Assembly: GCA_963803335.1 (NCBI GenBank)
Contig: CAWDME010000009.1
Location: 186,001 to 250,000 of the forward strand
Source of the DNA: DASSUW01 sp963803335
Lineage (GTDB): Bacteria; Actinomycetota; Thermoleophilia; Solirubrobacterales; Solirubrobacteraceae
Reading direction: 5' to 3'
Length of the DNA stretch: 64,000 nucleotides
The notes beneath the pieces are model-generated. The model saw only the letters and a program-made list of their open reading frames with translations. It did no database searches and was not told the origin of the DNA. The translations under genes and the position numbers were made by a program. Positions 1 through 8,218 of the stretch are shown here, one piece after another. Numbering within the stretch: the first letter of the stretch is position 1; every line of letters starts with the position of its first letter.

Positions 1-21
1 AAGAGCATATTGACTGCGTAG

Positions 22-1635
22 TCAACAACCACTCAACAACAGCTGCCGGACCACGATCTCCGGGCCGGCCCGCTGGTAGTGGAGCGGATACGCGTTGAAC
101 GAGAAATCGAACGAGAACGGCGGCACGGGGCGGCTGCCGGACAGCGGGCTGACGCGATAGAGCACCCGGCTGCGGCGCTCGAGCTCGCGGTAGTAGGCGA
201 CCGCCTTGGGCGCCGCGTCGGGGTCGCGCAGCGCCCGGCCTTCCTGGATCGAGCCGGTGAGGACGATGCAGTAGCCCGCGCGGGCGTAGCGGGCGAGCAT
301 CGGCGGGCTCAGCGTCCGCTCGTAGTCCTCGAGCTTGACCCGCTTGCCGCGGAAGTTCGACGTGCGCCACTTGGCCCAGCGGTGGCCGGTGCGCGTGAGC
401 CGCGACGGGTGCCCGACGTCCATCGCCCACTGGTCGGGCGCGATCGGCTCGATCACGACCTTCGTCCCCTCCGGCACGTTGGCGACCATCCAGCCGCGCG
501 CCAGCGCCCGCGTGTCGGGCCGGGAGAGGATCGCGTCGTTGTGGACGGCGAAGACGACGCCCTGGGCGCACAGCAGCACGGCGGCGACGACCGCCGGCGC
601 GGGCACGCGCCGCAGAGCCTCGAGCGCGCCGATCGCGGCGAGCAGGCACAGCAGCGGGTAGACGGGCAGCAGCCAGCGCGCGAAGAAGCGGTCCTGCACG
701 CCCATGAAGAGCAGGAACAGCAGCGGCGCGGGGACAAGGATCAGCGCGAGGCCGCGGCGCTTGATCGCCAGCCAGACGGCGCCGCCGGCCGCCGCCAGCG
801 CCGGCAGCCAGCCGAGCCCCCAGGTGAGCGTGCCGGCGTAGTAGAGGACGCCGCTGTCGGCGACGAGACCGAGCTTGCCACCGCCGTCGCTCGACGCCTC
901 CGACTGGCGCGCCAGCCCCTCGCGGAACATGTCGAGATCGAACAGCGCGTACGGGTTGGCGATCGCGAAGCCCGCGACGGCTGCCGCGGCGGCCAGCCCG
1001 AGGCCGCGCCACCGGTTCTGCGGTGTGGTGAGCGCGGCGCCGAGCAGGCACAGCAGCACGATGCCCGCCGTGTACTTGGTCGCGCACGCGACTCCCAGCG
1101 CCGCGCCGGCCAGCCCGTACTCGCGCAGCCGTCCTGTGCGGTACACGCCCGCGATCCCGACCAGGCTCAGGCACAGCGGCGCCATCGCGGGCACGTCGTT
1201 GACGGCCTGGTGCGCGTAGTGCACGGGCAGGAACGCGACGGCCAGGAGCGCCGCCGCCACGAGGCCGGTGCGGCGGTCGACGAGCCGGGCGCCGGCCCAC
1301 GCGAGCAGGCCGACGCTCGCCGCGCCGAGCAGCGCCGACAGCACGCGGGCGATCGTGAACGCCGTGCTCGGATCGGCCGCGAACGCGTCCCCGACCGCCG
1401 TGCGCGACCCCCAGCGCACCCAGAACGCCAGGTGCACCAGGTACGTGAAGGCGGGCGGGTTGACGAAGTACTGCGGGTCGAGCGAGTGCCCGAACATCCC
1501 GATCGCGCGCGGCACGAAGTGCGCGTTCTCGTCGGGGTTGTAGACGTACGGCAGCCCGTGGTGGATGCCCCACAGGCGCAGGCCGAGCGCGAGGACGATG
1601 ATCAGCGGGAGCGCGAAGCGGTCAGCACTTCGCAT
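22..1635 (-). CDS. GT-C membrane glycosyltransferase (GT39/ArnT-like)
   Basis: A 537-residue integral membrane protein with about ten hydrophobic helices spread over its first 370 residues and a soluble C-terminal part. The first periplasmic loop carries the acidic signature NPDEN (around residues 33-37), where GT39/GT83 enzymes keep the catalytic acidic residues after helix 1. The family transfers a sugar from a polyprenyl-phosphate donor to a protein or glycolipid on the outer face of the membrane. Its start overlaps the end of the next upstream GT-C gene by 14 bp, so the two are probably co-transcribed and translationally coupled. The sugar and acceptor cannot be told from sequence. The family call is fairly sure; the exact family number is not. 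Confidence 0.8.
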   Translation of the reverse strand: MRSADRFALPLIIVLALGLRLWGIHHGLPYVYNPDENAHFVPRAIGMFGHSLDPQYFVNPPAFTYLVHLAFWVRWGSRTAVGDAFAADPSTAFTIARVLSALLGAASVGLLAWAGARLVDRRTGLVAAALLAVAFLPVHYAHQAVNDVPAMAPLCLSLVGIAGVYRTGRLREYGLAGAALGVACATKYTAGIVLLCLLGAALTTPQNRWRGLGLAAAAAVAGFAIANPYALFDLDMFREGLARQSEASSDGGGKLGLVADSGVLYYAGTLTWGLGWLPALAAAGGAVWLAIKRRGLALILVPAPLLFLLFMGVQDRFFARWLLPVYPLLCLLAAIGALEALRRVPAPAVVAAVLLCAQGVVFAVHNDAILSRPDTRALARGWMVANVPEGTKVVIEPIAPDQWAMDVGHPSRLTRTGHRWAKWRTSNFRGKRVKLEDYERTLSPPMLARYARAGYCIVLTGSIQEGRALRDPDAAPKAVAYYRELERRSRVLYRVSPLSGSRPVPPFSFDFSFNAYPLHYQRAGPEIVVRQLLLSGC

Positions 1636-3079
1636 ACGCCGCGTAGAAGTCGCTCGTGGCGATCCGCTTCCAGCCGGGCGGCGGGAGCTGCACCAGCGGC
1701 GAGTCGGGGTCGTTGCTCCAGGCGTGCTTGAAGATGGCGAAGCGGCTCGTCACCACGAGCGCCACCCCGCGCTTGGGGTGCGGCGCCCCCGGCTCGGCGC
1801 GCGGGATCACGCGGTCGGCCGGCATGTCGAGGATCCAGCGCGAGTCGGGGACGAGCTTGTGGTTGGACTCGGTGAGCGGCCCGCAGCGCAGCGCCCGCTG
1901 CACCTGCGGGGACTCCAGCACGGCGATGAGGTCGCGGTGGGCGTCGCCGCGGAAGGTCAGCTCGGAGTCGAAGGTGACGAGGCGTACGTGCGTCGCCGTG
2001 TACAGGACGCCGAGCACCACCAGCGCGGCCGACAGCCCCATCCAGGCGGTGCGGATGCGGCCGCGCCGGACCATCGTGAAGCCCGCGAGCGCGACGCCCG
2101 CGAAGACGAGCAGCGCGACCGCGGCGACCGCGAGGTAGCGCTCGATGACCGACGCGCCGGCGGCGCCGATCAGCGCGAACGTGACGATCCCCGAGACGAG
2201 CAGCGCGATCGGCACCGCCGCGCGCCGCGGTGCGAACGCCACCGCCAACCCGAGCCCGACGGCCGCCGCGGCCATCACCGGCCACTTCACGATCGCCGTG
2301 AAGAACTCCCAGACGGCGGCGGGCAGTTCGCCGACCGTGCGCTGGCGCCCGAGGTCCTCCGCCGAGCTGCTCGTGTGCAGCAGCGAGAACAGCGGGTCGC
2401 CGGTGACGATCAGGTCCGTGAGGATCCACACCAGTGGGCCGATCGCCGCGAGCGCCGCGTACGCGATCCGCTGTCGCCAGCTGGCCCGCCATGCGACCCA
2501 CAGCCAGTACACGCCGGCCAGCACCCACGCCTCCGGCCGCAGCAGCCCGGCCAGCGCCAGCGTCACCAGCACGGGCGCCCCGCGCCGCGGCCGCTGCGCC
2601 TCCAGCACGGCCGCCCACACGACCAGCGCCATGTAGGGGATGTCGATGTAGGCGCGAGCCGCGAGGAAGCCGAAGTCAAAGCGCGTCAGCGTGAGCAGCG
2701 CGGCCACGCCGCCGACCAGCGGCGTGAACGAGATCCGGCCGAGCTTGTAGACGCCCCAGATCAGCCACAGGAACGAGGCGAGGATCGCCGCCACGAACAG
2801 CCGGTCGCCGGACCGGCCGAACAGGGAGAAGAACGCCCCGGCGACGATGGCCAGCGGATGCTCGGTCGGCACCCGGAAGCCCTCGAAGCCCGGCAGCTGC
2901 AGGTCGAGCACCTCGCGCCCCCAGAGCAGCGAGTAGTACGAGTCGTAGTTGGGGTACGTGGGATAGACGAAGAACGCCACCACCGCCGCCACGCACAGCA
3001 ACGCGAAGGCGAGCCGGGCGATGGCATCGCCGTCGAGGCTGCGGGCGCGGGCGAGCGCCGGCTGACGGGAGAGGGTCAT
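1622..3079 (-). CDS. GT-C-like membrane glycosyltransferase
   Basis: A protein of about 485 residues with a short basic N-terminus and then repeated hydrophobic helices. The first outer loop reads YPNYDSYYSLLWGRE, and an EHP motif follows before helix 2; this acidic-loop layout is typical of GT-C glycosyltransferases that use lipid-linked sugars. The chosen ATG begins MTLSRQP. A second in-frame ATG nine bases earlier is also possible. The open frame extends much further upstream, but that part lies antisense to the divergent GT2 gene and has the look of a shadow. Acceptor and sugar are unknown. It forms a two-gene unit with the downstream GT-C gene and diverges from the GT2 gene across a gap of about 54 bp. 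Confidence 0.72.
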   Translation of the reverse strand: MTLSRQPALARARSLDGDAIARLAFALLCVAAVVAFFVYPTYPNYDSYYSLLWGREVLDLQLPGFEGFRVPTEHPLAIVAGAFFSLFGRSGDRLFVAAILASFLWLIWGVYKLGRISFTPLVGGVAALLTLTRFDFGFLAARAYIDIPYMALVVWAAVLEAQRPRRGAPVLVTLALAGLLRPEAWVLAGVYWLWVAWRASWRQRIAYAALAAIGPLVWILTDLIVTGDPLFSLLHTSSSAEDLGRQRTVGELPAAVWEFFTAIVKWPVMAAAAVGLGLAVAFAPRRAAVPIALLVSGIVTFALIGAAGASVIERYLAVAAVALLVFAGVALAGFTMVRRGRIRTAWMGLSAALVVLGVLYTATHVRLVTFDSELTFRGDAHRDLIAVLESPQVQRALRCGPLTESNHKLVPDSRWILDMPADRVIPRAEPGAPHPKRGVALVVTSRFAIFKHAWSNDPDSPLVQLPPPGWKRIATSDFYAAYAKC

Positions 3080-3133
3080 GCCTTCCATGCGCGAAGACAG
3101 GATGACGAGCCGGTACCGTGGTAGCCGCAGCCG

Positions 3134-4189
3134 ATGAAACTCATCATCCAGATTCCGTGCCTTAACGAGGAAGAGACCCTTCCGGCCACGCTTGCCGATC
3201 TCCCGCGCGAGATCGAGGGGTTCGAGGCAGTGGAATGGCTGATCATCGACGACGGGTCGACCGACGGCACCGTCGAGGTCGCACGTGAGCACGGCGTCGA
3301 CCACATCGTGCGGCTGACCAACAACAAGGGCCTCGCCTCGGGCTTCCAGGCCGGCCTCGACGCCGCCCTCAAGCTCGGCGCCGACGTGATCGTCAACACG
3401 GACGCCGACAACCAGTACTACGGCCCCGACATCGAGCGGCTGGTGAGGCCGATCCTCGCCGGCGAGGCCGACATGGTGGTCGGCGACCGCGAGGTCAAGA
3501 CGATCGAGCACTTCTCGGGCCCGAAGAAGGCGCTCCAGCGCCTCGGCTCGTGGGTGGTCCGCCAGGCGTCGCAGACCTCGATCCCCGACACCACCTCGGG
3601 CTTCCGCGCCTACAACCGCGAAGCGGCCCTGGCGATGCAGGTCGTCTCCAAGTTCACCTACACGCTCGAGACGATCATCCAGGCGGGGAAGATGACCGTC
3701 GCCGTCGACCACGTCCCGGTGCGCACGAACCCGAAGACGCGCGAGTCGCGGCTGTTCCCGTCGATGTGGACGTACATCCGCCGCAACGGGATCTCGATCT
3801 TCCGCATCTACGCGATGTACGAGCCGCTGCGCGTGTTCATGACCGCGGCGCTGCTCATCGGCGCCCTGTCGGTGTTCGTGTGGGGCCGCTTCCTGTACTT
3901 CTACATCCAGGGCGACGGCGCCGGCCACGTGCAGTCGCTGATCCTCGGCGCCGTGCTGTTCAACGCCGCGATGGTGCTGGCCGCGCTCGGCGTGCTCGGC
4001 GACCTGCTGTCCGGCCAGCGGATCACGCTCCAGCGCATCTTCGAGCGCATCCGCCGCGTGGAGCTCGAGCTCGGCGTGCCGCCCTCGCACTACGAGCCGG
4101 GCTCGCGCACGACCGGCCGGGAGCCGACGACCGGCGCGCGCTCGGGCGGCCGCGGGAAGACCGAAGAGCGCGAGGCGCTGAAGCTGTGA
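3134..4189 (+). CDS. GT2 family glycosyltransferase, dolichol-phosphate-mannose-synthase-like
   Basis: This 351-residue protein has a GT-A domain (about residues 1-230). The nucleotide-binding strand is followed by IDDGSTDGT (around 38-46), and the metal-binding motif is NTDADNQ (around 93-99). Two hydrophobic segments near residues 235-310 anchor it to the membrane, and a charged tail follows. DPM1/DpmA-type enzymes move a sugar from a nucleotide donor to polyprenyl phosphate on the cytoplasmic face, producing the donor that GT-C enzymes use. GT-C genes lie next door on the other strand, which fits that role. The stop overlaps the methyltransferase start as GTGA. The sugar specificity is not visible. 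Confidence 0.85.
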   Translation: MKLIIQIPCLNEEETLPATLADLPREIEGFEAVEWLIIDDGSTDGTVEVAREHGVDHIVRLTNNKGLASGFQAGLDAALKLGADVIVNTDADNQYYGPDIERLVRPILAGEADMVVGDREVKTIEHFSGPKKALQRLGSWVVRQASQTSIPDTTSGFRAYNREAALAMQVVSKFTYTLETIIQAGKMTVAVDHVPVRTNPKTRESRLFPSMWTYIRRNGISIFRIYAMYEPLRVFMTAALLIGALSVFVWGRFLYFYIQGDGAGHVQSLILGAVLFNAAMVLAALGVLGDLLSGQRITLQRIFERIRRVELELGVPPSHYEPGSRTTGREPTTGARSGGRGKTEEREALKL

Positions 4190-4809
4190 GCGCGGCGATC
4201 ACGCGCGACGCCGAAGGCACGGTCACCGGCAACACGTTCGACAAGTACGGCTCGACCAACCCGGTCGTGCGACGGCTGATGGCCGGCTTCGAGCGCACGC
4301 TGGCCGAGCTGTTCCGCACGGCCGCGCCGCGCTCGCTGCTCGACGTCGGGTGCGGCGAGGGCGTGCTCACCCACAAGTGGGCGCAGAGCCTGACGGGGCG
4401 CGTGGTCGGCATCGACCTCGAGGATCCGGCGATCCAGGCCGAGTGGGAGAAGCGGCAGGCGCCCAACCTCGAGTACCGCGTGATGAAGGCCGAGAACCTG
4501 CCGTTCGCCGCCGGGGAGTTCGACCTCGCCTGCGCCATCGAGGTACTCGAGCACGTGCCGAACCCCGAGCACACGGTCGCCGAGATGGCCAGGGTGTCTT
4601 CCGGCCATCTCCTGGTCTCGGTTCCGAGAGAGCCGCTGTGGCGGGGATTGAACATGGCCCGAGGCGCCTATCTGCGAGATCTCGGCAACACCCCCGGCCA
4701 CGTGAACCACTGGTCCAAGCGGGCCTTCGTAGAACTTCTCTCGCGGCACGGCCAGGTGGTGGAGGCGCGGAGCCCCTTCCCCTGGACGATGCTTCTTGTC
4801 CGCGTCTGA
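4186..4809 (+). CDS. class I SAM-dependent methyltransferase
   Basis: About 207 residues, starting at a GTG that overlaps the preceding stop (GTGA). The SAM-binding motif LLDVGCGEG is at roughly residues 50-58, an acidic residue ends the second strand (VGIDLED), and FDLACAIEVLEHVPNP forms the motif around residues 112-127. This is the UbiE/Methyltransf_11 fold. Position between a GT2 and a flippase suggests methylation of a glycan or glycolipid intermediate, but the substrate is inferred from context only. The gene overlaps the flippase gene by 14 bp. A longer reading frame upstream is an antisense or out-of-frame extension within the GT2 gene and was not used. Confidence 0.82.
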   Translation: MSAAITRDAEGTVTGNTFDKYGSTNPVVRRLMAGFERTLAELFRTAAPRSLLDVGCGEGVLTHKWAQSLTGRVVGIDLEDPAIQAEWEKRQAPNLEYRVMKAENLPFAAGEFDLACAIEVLEHVPNPEHTVAEMARVSSGHLLVSVPREPLWRGLNMARGAYLRDLGNTPGHVNHWSKRAFVELLSRHGQVVEARSPFPWTMLLVRV

Positions 4810-6064
4810 GACGCAGGCGCGGCGGTCGTACGGCCGTGGCGCGAGCATCCTCTCGGTCGGCATCGCGACGACCGGCATCGTCACGTTCGCGTACTTCTCG
4901 CTCGCCAGCCACAGCCTCAGCGAGGTCGACTACAAGGGCGTCTCGCTCCTGTGGTCGGTCCTGTTCCTGATCATCTCGATCATCTACCGGCCGGTCGAGC
5001 AGCTGCTCTCGCACACGATCTCGTCGCGCCGGGCGCAGGGGCACGAGGCGCATCCGCTGCGCGTCCCGTTCACCATCCAGATGAGCGCGGCGGCGGTGTT
5101 CCTAGTGATCGCGCTGGCCTTCCGCGAGCCGCTCGTCAATGACGTCTTCGACGGCTCGGAGGGCCTGTACTGGGTGCTCGTGGTCGCGGTGCTCGCGTAC
5201 GCGGCGAGCTACTTCGCGCGCGGCTGGCTGGCCGGCCATCAGTGGTTCGGGCTGTACGGCGGGCTGGTGCTGCTCGAGTCCGTGTCGCGCTGCTCGTTCG
5301 CGCTCGCGGTGGCGCTCGGGATCGCCCACGGGCAGACCGCGGTGGCGCTCGGCATCGCGGCGGCGCCGGTGGTGTCGCTGGCCGTCGTGCCGTGGGCGCT
5401 GGGTCGCCACGGCGCGCGCGCGACGACCGCAGAGCGGGGCGCGATGCGCGAGAGCGCGGGCTTCGCGGGTGCCGTGCTGGCGATCATGGTCGCCGAGCAG
5501 GCGCTGCTCAACGGTCCCGTGCTCGTGGTCGACGCCACCGCCAAGGACGCCGCGCTCGCCGGCTTCGTGTTCAACGTGCTGCTGATCACGCGCGCACCGC
5601 TGCAGCTCTTCCAGGCAATCCAGACGTCCCTGCTCCCGCACCTCTCGGGCCTGCACGCCACCGGCGGGGGCGCCGACTTCGCGCGCGCGATCCGCACGAC
5701 GCTGATCGCCATCGCGAGCTTCGCGGGCGCCGTGGTGCTCGGCCTCGGGCTCGTCGGCCCGTGGGCGATGGGCGTGCTTTTCGGCGGCGACTTCGACTAC
5801 GGCCGCTTCGGCCTGATGCTGGTCGGCCTCGGGATGGGGTTCCACCTCACCGCCGGCACGCTCAACCAGGCCGCCTTGGCCCGGCGCCGCGGCGGCCTGG
5901 CGGCCGCCGCCTGGCTGGCCGCGGCCGCCGTGTTCATGCTCTGGCTACTGCCGACGCCGCTCGACAACCAGCTCCTGGCCGTCGAGGTGGGCTACTGCGC
6001 CACGACCGCGCTGCTGGCCGTGGCGCTGTGGCTCATCGAGCGTACTTCCGCACCAGCGCTCTGA
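4796..6064 (+). CDS. polysaccharide/lipid-linked glycan flippase (MOP superfamily)
   Basis: A 422-residue, almost wholly hydrophobic protein with about twelve predicted helices, starting at a TTG inside the end of the methyltransferase gene. Regular pairs of helices with small polar loops, and an LLSHTISSRRAQ-type cytoplasmic loop after helix 2, resemble Wzx/PST flippases of the MATE/MVF superfamily. Such proteins move lipid-linked sugars across the cytoplasmic membrane. The gene order GT2-methyltransferase-flippase supports that role. Its 3' end overlaps the convergent glycosidase-like gene by 32 bp, so both genes share coding sequence at their ends. Family membership is judged from hydropathy and context rather than a unique motif. 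Confidence 0.72.
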   Translation: MSASETQARRSYGRGASILSVGIATTGIVTFAYFSLASHSLSEVDYKGVSLLWSVLFLIISIIYRPVEQLLSHTISSRRAQGHEAHPLRVPFTIQMSAAAVFLVIALAFREPLVNDVFDGSEGLYWVLVVAVLAYAASYFARGWLAGHQWFGLYGGLVLLESVSRCSFALAVALGIAHGQTAVALGIAAAPVVSLAVVPWALGRHGARATTAERGAMRESAGFAGAVLAIMVAEQALLNGPVLVVDATAKDAALAGFVFNVLLITRAPLQLFQAIQTSLLPHLSGLHATGGGADFARAIRTTLIAIASFAGAVVLGLGLVGPWAMGVLFGGDFDYGRFGLMLVGLGMGFHLTAGTLNQAALARRRGGLAAAAWLAAAAVFMLWLLPTPLDNQLLAVEVGYCATTALLAVALWLIERTSAPAL

Positions 6065-6974
6065 AGGTGCTGAACACCGAGCGCTGCACGCCCTTGTAGC
6101 TGAAGAGGCCGGAGTCCCAGCGCGGCTTCTTGGCCTGCGGCGCGTACCAGTTGTAGTAGTAGATCCGCTTGACCCGCCGCGGGTTGAGCTTCTGCAGCTT
6201 GAAGATGTTCTTGATCGCCCGCTTGGCATTCTTCGGGTTGTACTGCTTGATGTGCTTGAGCTTGCCGGTGCTCTTCGGGATCCAGCGGTTGTAGATGCCG
6301 CCGGTCTCCGTGAACCACAGCTGACCGCGGGTGTGCTTGAGGAAGAGGTACGTGGTGCTCTTCTTGCCCAGCCGGCTGCGGTTGGCGTCGATGTGGTTGT
6401 GCAGGCTCCAGATCGTGACCTTCTTCTTGGCGGCCTTGTCGAACGCCTTGATGTAGTCGATCGTCTTCTGGCCGTCGTCGAGCACCGACGGGGCGGCGAC
6501 GACGCACTTCGGGCACGCGCCCTTGATCACGTCATAGGCCATGGCCGCGCGCTTGGGCCGCTGGAAGGTCGGCTGCGTGCCGTGATTGGCCTCGTTCCAG
6601 GCCTGGAACTGCGTCACCCACGGGTAGCGGGCGCGGATCGCCTTGAACTGCGTGCGCAGCTGCGAGCGCGTCGGCATCTTCAGCTCGCGATGACGCTTGT
6701 TGGAATGCCCGAACGACAGCAGCACACGCGCGCCGGCGTCATGGGCCCAGGTCAGGTACCAGTCGGCGGAGGCACGCTCGGCCTTCCGCGTCAGCGCGTC
6801 CCAGGCGATGACGTAGCGCACATCGGGCTTGCCCAGGGCCTGCCAATGCTTGTCGATGAACATCTCTGGCCTCTGCTCGCCGATGCCGACGATGGGCTTT
6901 GACGCGGCCTGGGCGGGAGCGGCCACGCAGAGGAGAAGGAGAGCGGTGAAGATTGTGAGAACGACTCGTTGCAC
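6033..6974 (-). CDS. secreted glycoside-hydrolase-like TIM-barrel protein
   Basis: The GTG start is chosen because a GAGGA ribosome site lies five bases upstream and the next residues form a clean signal peptide (QRVVLTIFTALLLLCVAAPAQA). The roughly 290-residue mature part has the spacing of a clan GH-A (beta/alpha)8 glycosidase. An Asn-Glu pair in QAWNEANH (residues 127-128) would be the acid/base, and Glu223 in FTETGG would be the nucleophile. Lys and Arg are unusually abundant near the C-terminus. It is the last gene of a GT-C / sqdB / glycosidase unit and may trim or remodel the exported glycan. The substrate is unknown. The family call rests on two short motifs. Confidence 0.62.
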   Translation of the reverse strand: MQRVVLTIFTALLLLCVAAPAQAASKPIVGIGEQRPEMFIDKHWQALGKPDVRYVIAWDALTRKAERASADWYLTWAHDAGARVLLSFGHSNKRHRELKMPTRSQLRTQFKAIRARYPWVTQFQAWNEANHGTQPTFQRPKRAAMAYDVIKGACPKCVVAAPSVLDDGQKTIDYIKAFDKAAKKKVTIWSLHNHIDANRSRLGKKSTTYLFLKHTRGQLWFTETGGIYNRWIPKSTGKLKHIKQYNPKNAKRAIKNIFKLQKLNPRRVKRIYYYNWYAPQAKKPRWDSGLFSYKGVQRSVFSTFRALVRKYAR

Positions 6975-7012
6975 GATTTCCTCAAACTCGGTTACAGGGA
7001 CCGAAGTTGCGG

Positions 7013-8218
7013 TCAGGCGTGTGTTGCGGCGGCGGCTGAAAGCTGCGCTGCGTTCGCCTCGGCCTCGCCCGGACGCCACTGCGTCTTCGGGGCGATGGCG
7101 CGGGAGATCACCCGATCGCGATGCCGTTCGATGGTAGTGAGCATCGAACGGACGAGCTCCTCACCGAGGTAATGCGGCTTGAGCCCCAGCTCCCGCAACT
7201 TCGTGTTCGCCGCGTTGTAGTAGTGCTCCTCCTGCTCAACGCGCGGGTTCTCGACGTGCTCGAGCTCGACCTCGTAGCCGAGCTCTGAGCCGGCCCGCTG
7301 CGCGAGCTCCGCCAGCTCGAGCACGGTGAACTGCTCGGTGAACTGGTTGAAGACGCGGAACTCGCCGCGCTGGGCGGGGTTGCTGACCGCCAGCTCGACG
7401 CACTGCAGCGTGTCGCGGATGTTGAGGAACCCGCGCGTCTGCCCGCCCTTGCCGTAGACGGTCAGCGGGTGGCCGATCACGGCCTGCACGCAGAAGCGGT
7501 TGAGTGCGGTGCCGAAGATCTCGTCGTAGTCGAAGCGCGTGCACAGACGGTCGTCGAGCGCCGTCTCCTCGGTCTCGATCCCGTACACGACGCCCTGGTT
7601 GAGGTCGGTCGCGCGCAGGCCCCAGATACGACAGGCGAAGTGGATGTTGTGGGAGTCGTGGACCTTGGAGAGGTGGTACAGCGACCCGGGCATCTTCGGG
7701 AACGGCAGGACGTCGGTGCGCCCCTTGTGGTTGATCTCGATGAAGCCCTCTTCGATGTCGATGTTGGGGGTGCCGTACTCCCCCATCGTGCCGAGCTTGA
7801 CGAGATGGCACTCGGGCACGCGGTCACGGATCGAGAACAGCAGGTTGAGGTTGCCGATCACGTTCGTCTGCTGCGTCTCGACCGCGTGGCGGCGCGAGAT
7901 CATCGAGTACGGGGCCGACGGCTGCTCGCCGTAGTGGACCACCGCCTCGGGCAGCACCTCGGCCACCACGCGATCGAGGAACTCGCCGTCCTCGATGTTG
8001 CCGACGAAGGCGTGGATGTCGCGGCCGGAGACCTCACGCCACGCGTCGATGCGGTCGGCGAGGCCGCGGATCGGGGTCAGTGAGTCGGTTCCGTGCTCGT
8101 GATGCCACCGGCGGCGGGCGAAGTTGTCGACGAGGAAGACGTCGTGCCCACGGGCCGAGAATCGCATCGCCGTGGGCCACCCCAGGTAGCCATCGCCGCC
8201 GAGGATCAGGATTCGCAT
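7013..8218 (-). CDS. sqdB: UDP-sulfoquinovose synthase (SQD1/SqdB/Agl3 family)
   Basis: A 401-residue short-chain dehydrogenase/reductase. The N-terminal NAD-binding motif is GGDGYLGWPTA (residues 7-17). The SQD1-specific segment YGEQPSAPYSMI is at 96-107. The catalytic Thr-Tyr-Lys set is at Thr144 (LGTMGEYG), Tyr181 and Lys185 (YHLSK), nearly the same numbering as plant SQD1. The family joins sulfite to UDP-glucose to give UDP-sulfoquinovose, the donor of sulfolipid headgroups or, in Sulfolobus, of an S-layer glycan. It overlaps the upstream GT-C gene by 13 bp. No obvious SQDG synthase (sqdX) is in this window, so the product may go to a glycan rather than to sulfolipid; that is inference. 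Confidence 0.85.
   Translation of the reverse strand: MRILILGGDGYLGWPTAMRFSARGHDVFLVDNFARRRWHHEHGTDSLTPIRGLADRIDAWREVSGRDIHAFVGNIEDGEFLDRVVAEVLPEAVVHYGEQPSAPYSMISRRHAVETQQTNVIGNLNLLFSIRDRVPECHLVKLGTMGEYGTPNIDIEEGFIEINHKGRTDVLPFPKMPGSLYHLSKVHDSHNIHFACRIWGLRATDLNQGVVYGIETEETALDDRLCTRFDYDEIFGTALNRFCVQAVIGHPLTVYGKGGQTRGFLNIRDTLQCVELAVSNPAQRGEFRVFNQFTEQFTVLELAELAQRAGSELGYEVELEHVENPRVEQEEHYYNAANTKLRELGLKPHYLGEELVRSMLTTIERHRDRVISRAIAPKTQWRPGEAEANAAQLSAAAATHA

Noticed and set aside
79..1731. Long plus-strand open frame opposite the first GT-C gene
   Set aside because: Low-complexity Arg/Ala/Gly translation without a domain; it is the antisense shadow of a GC-rich membrane gene.
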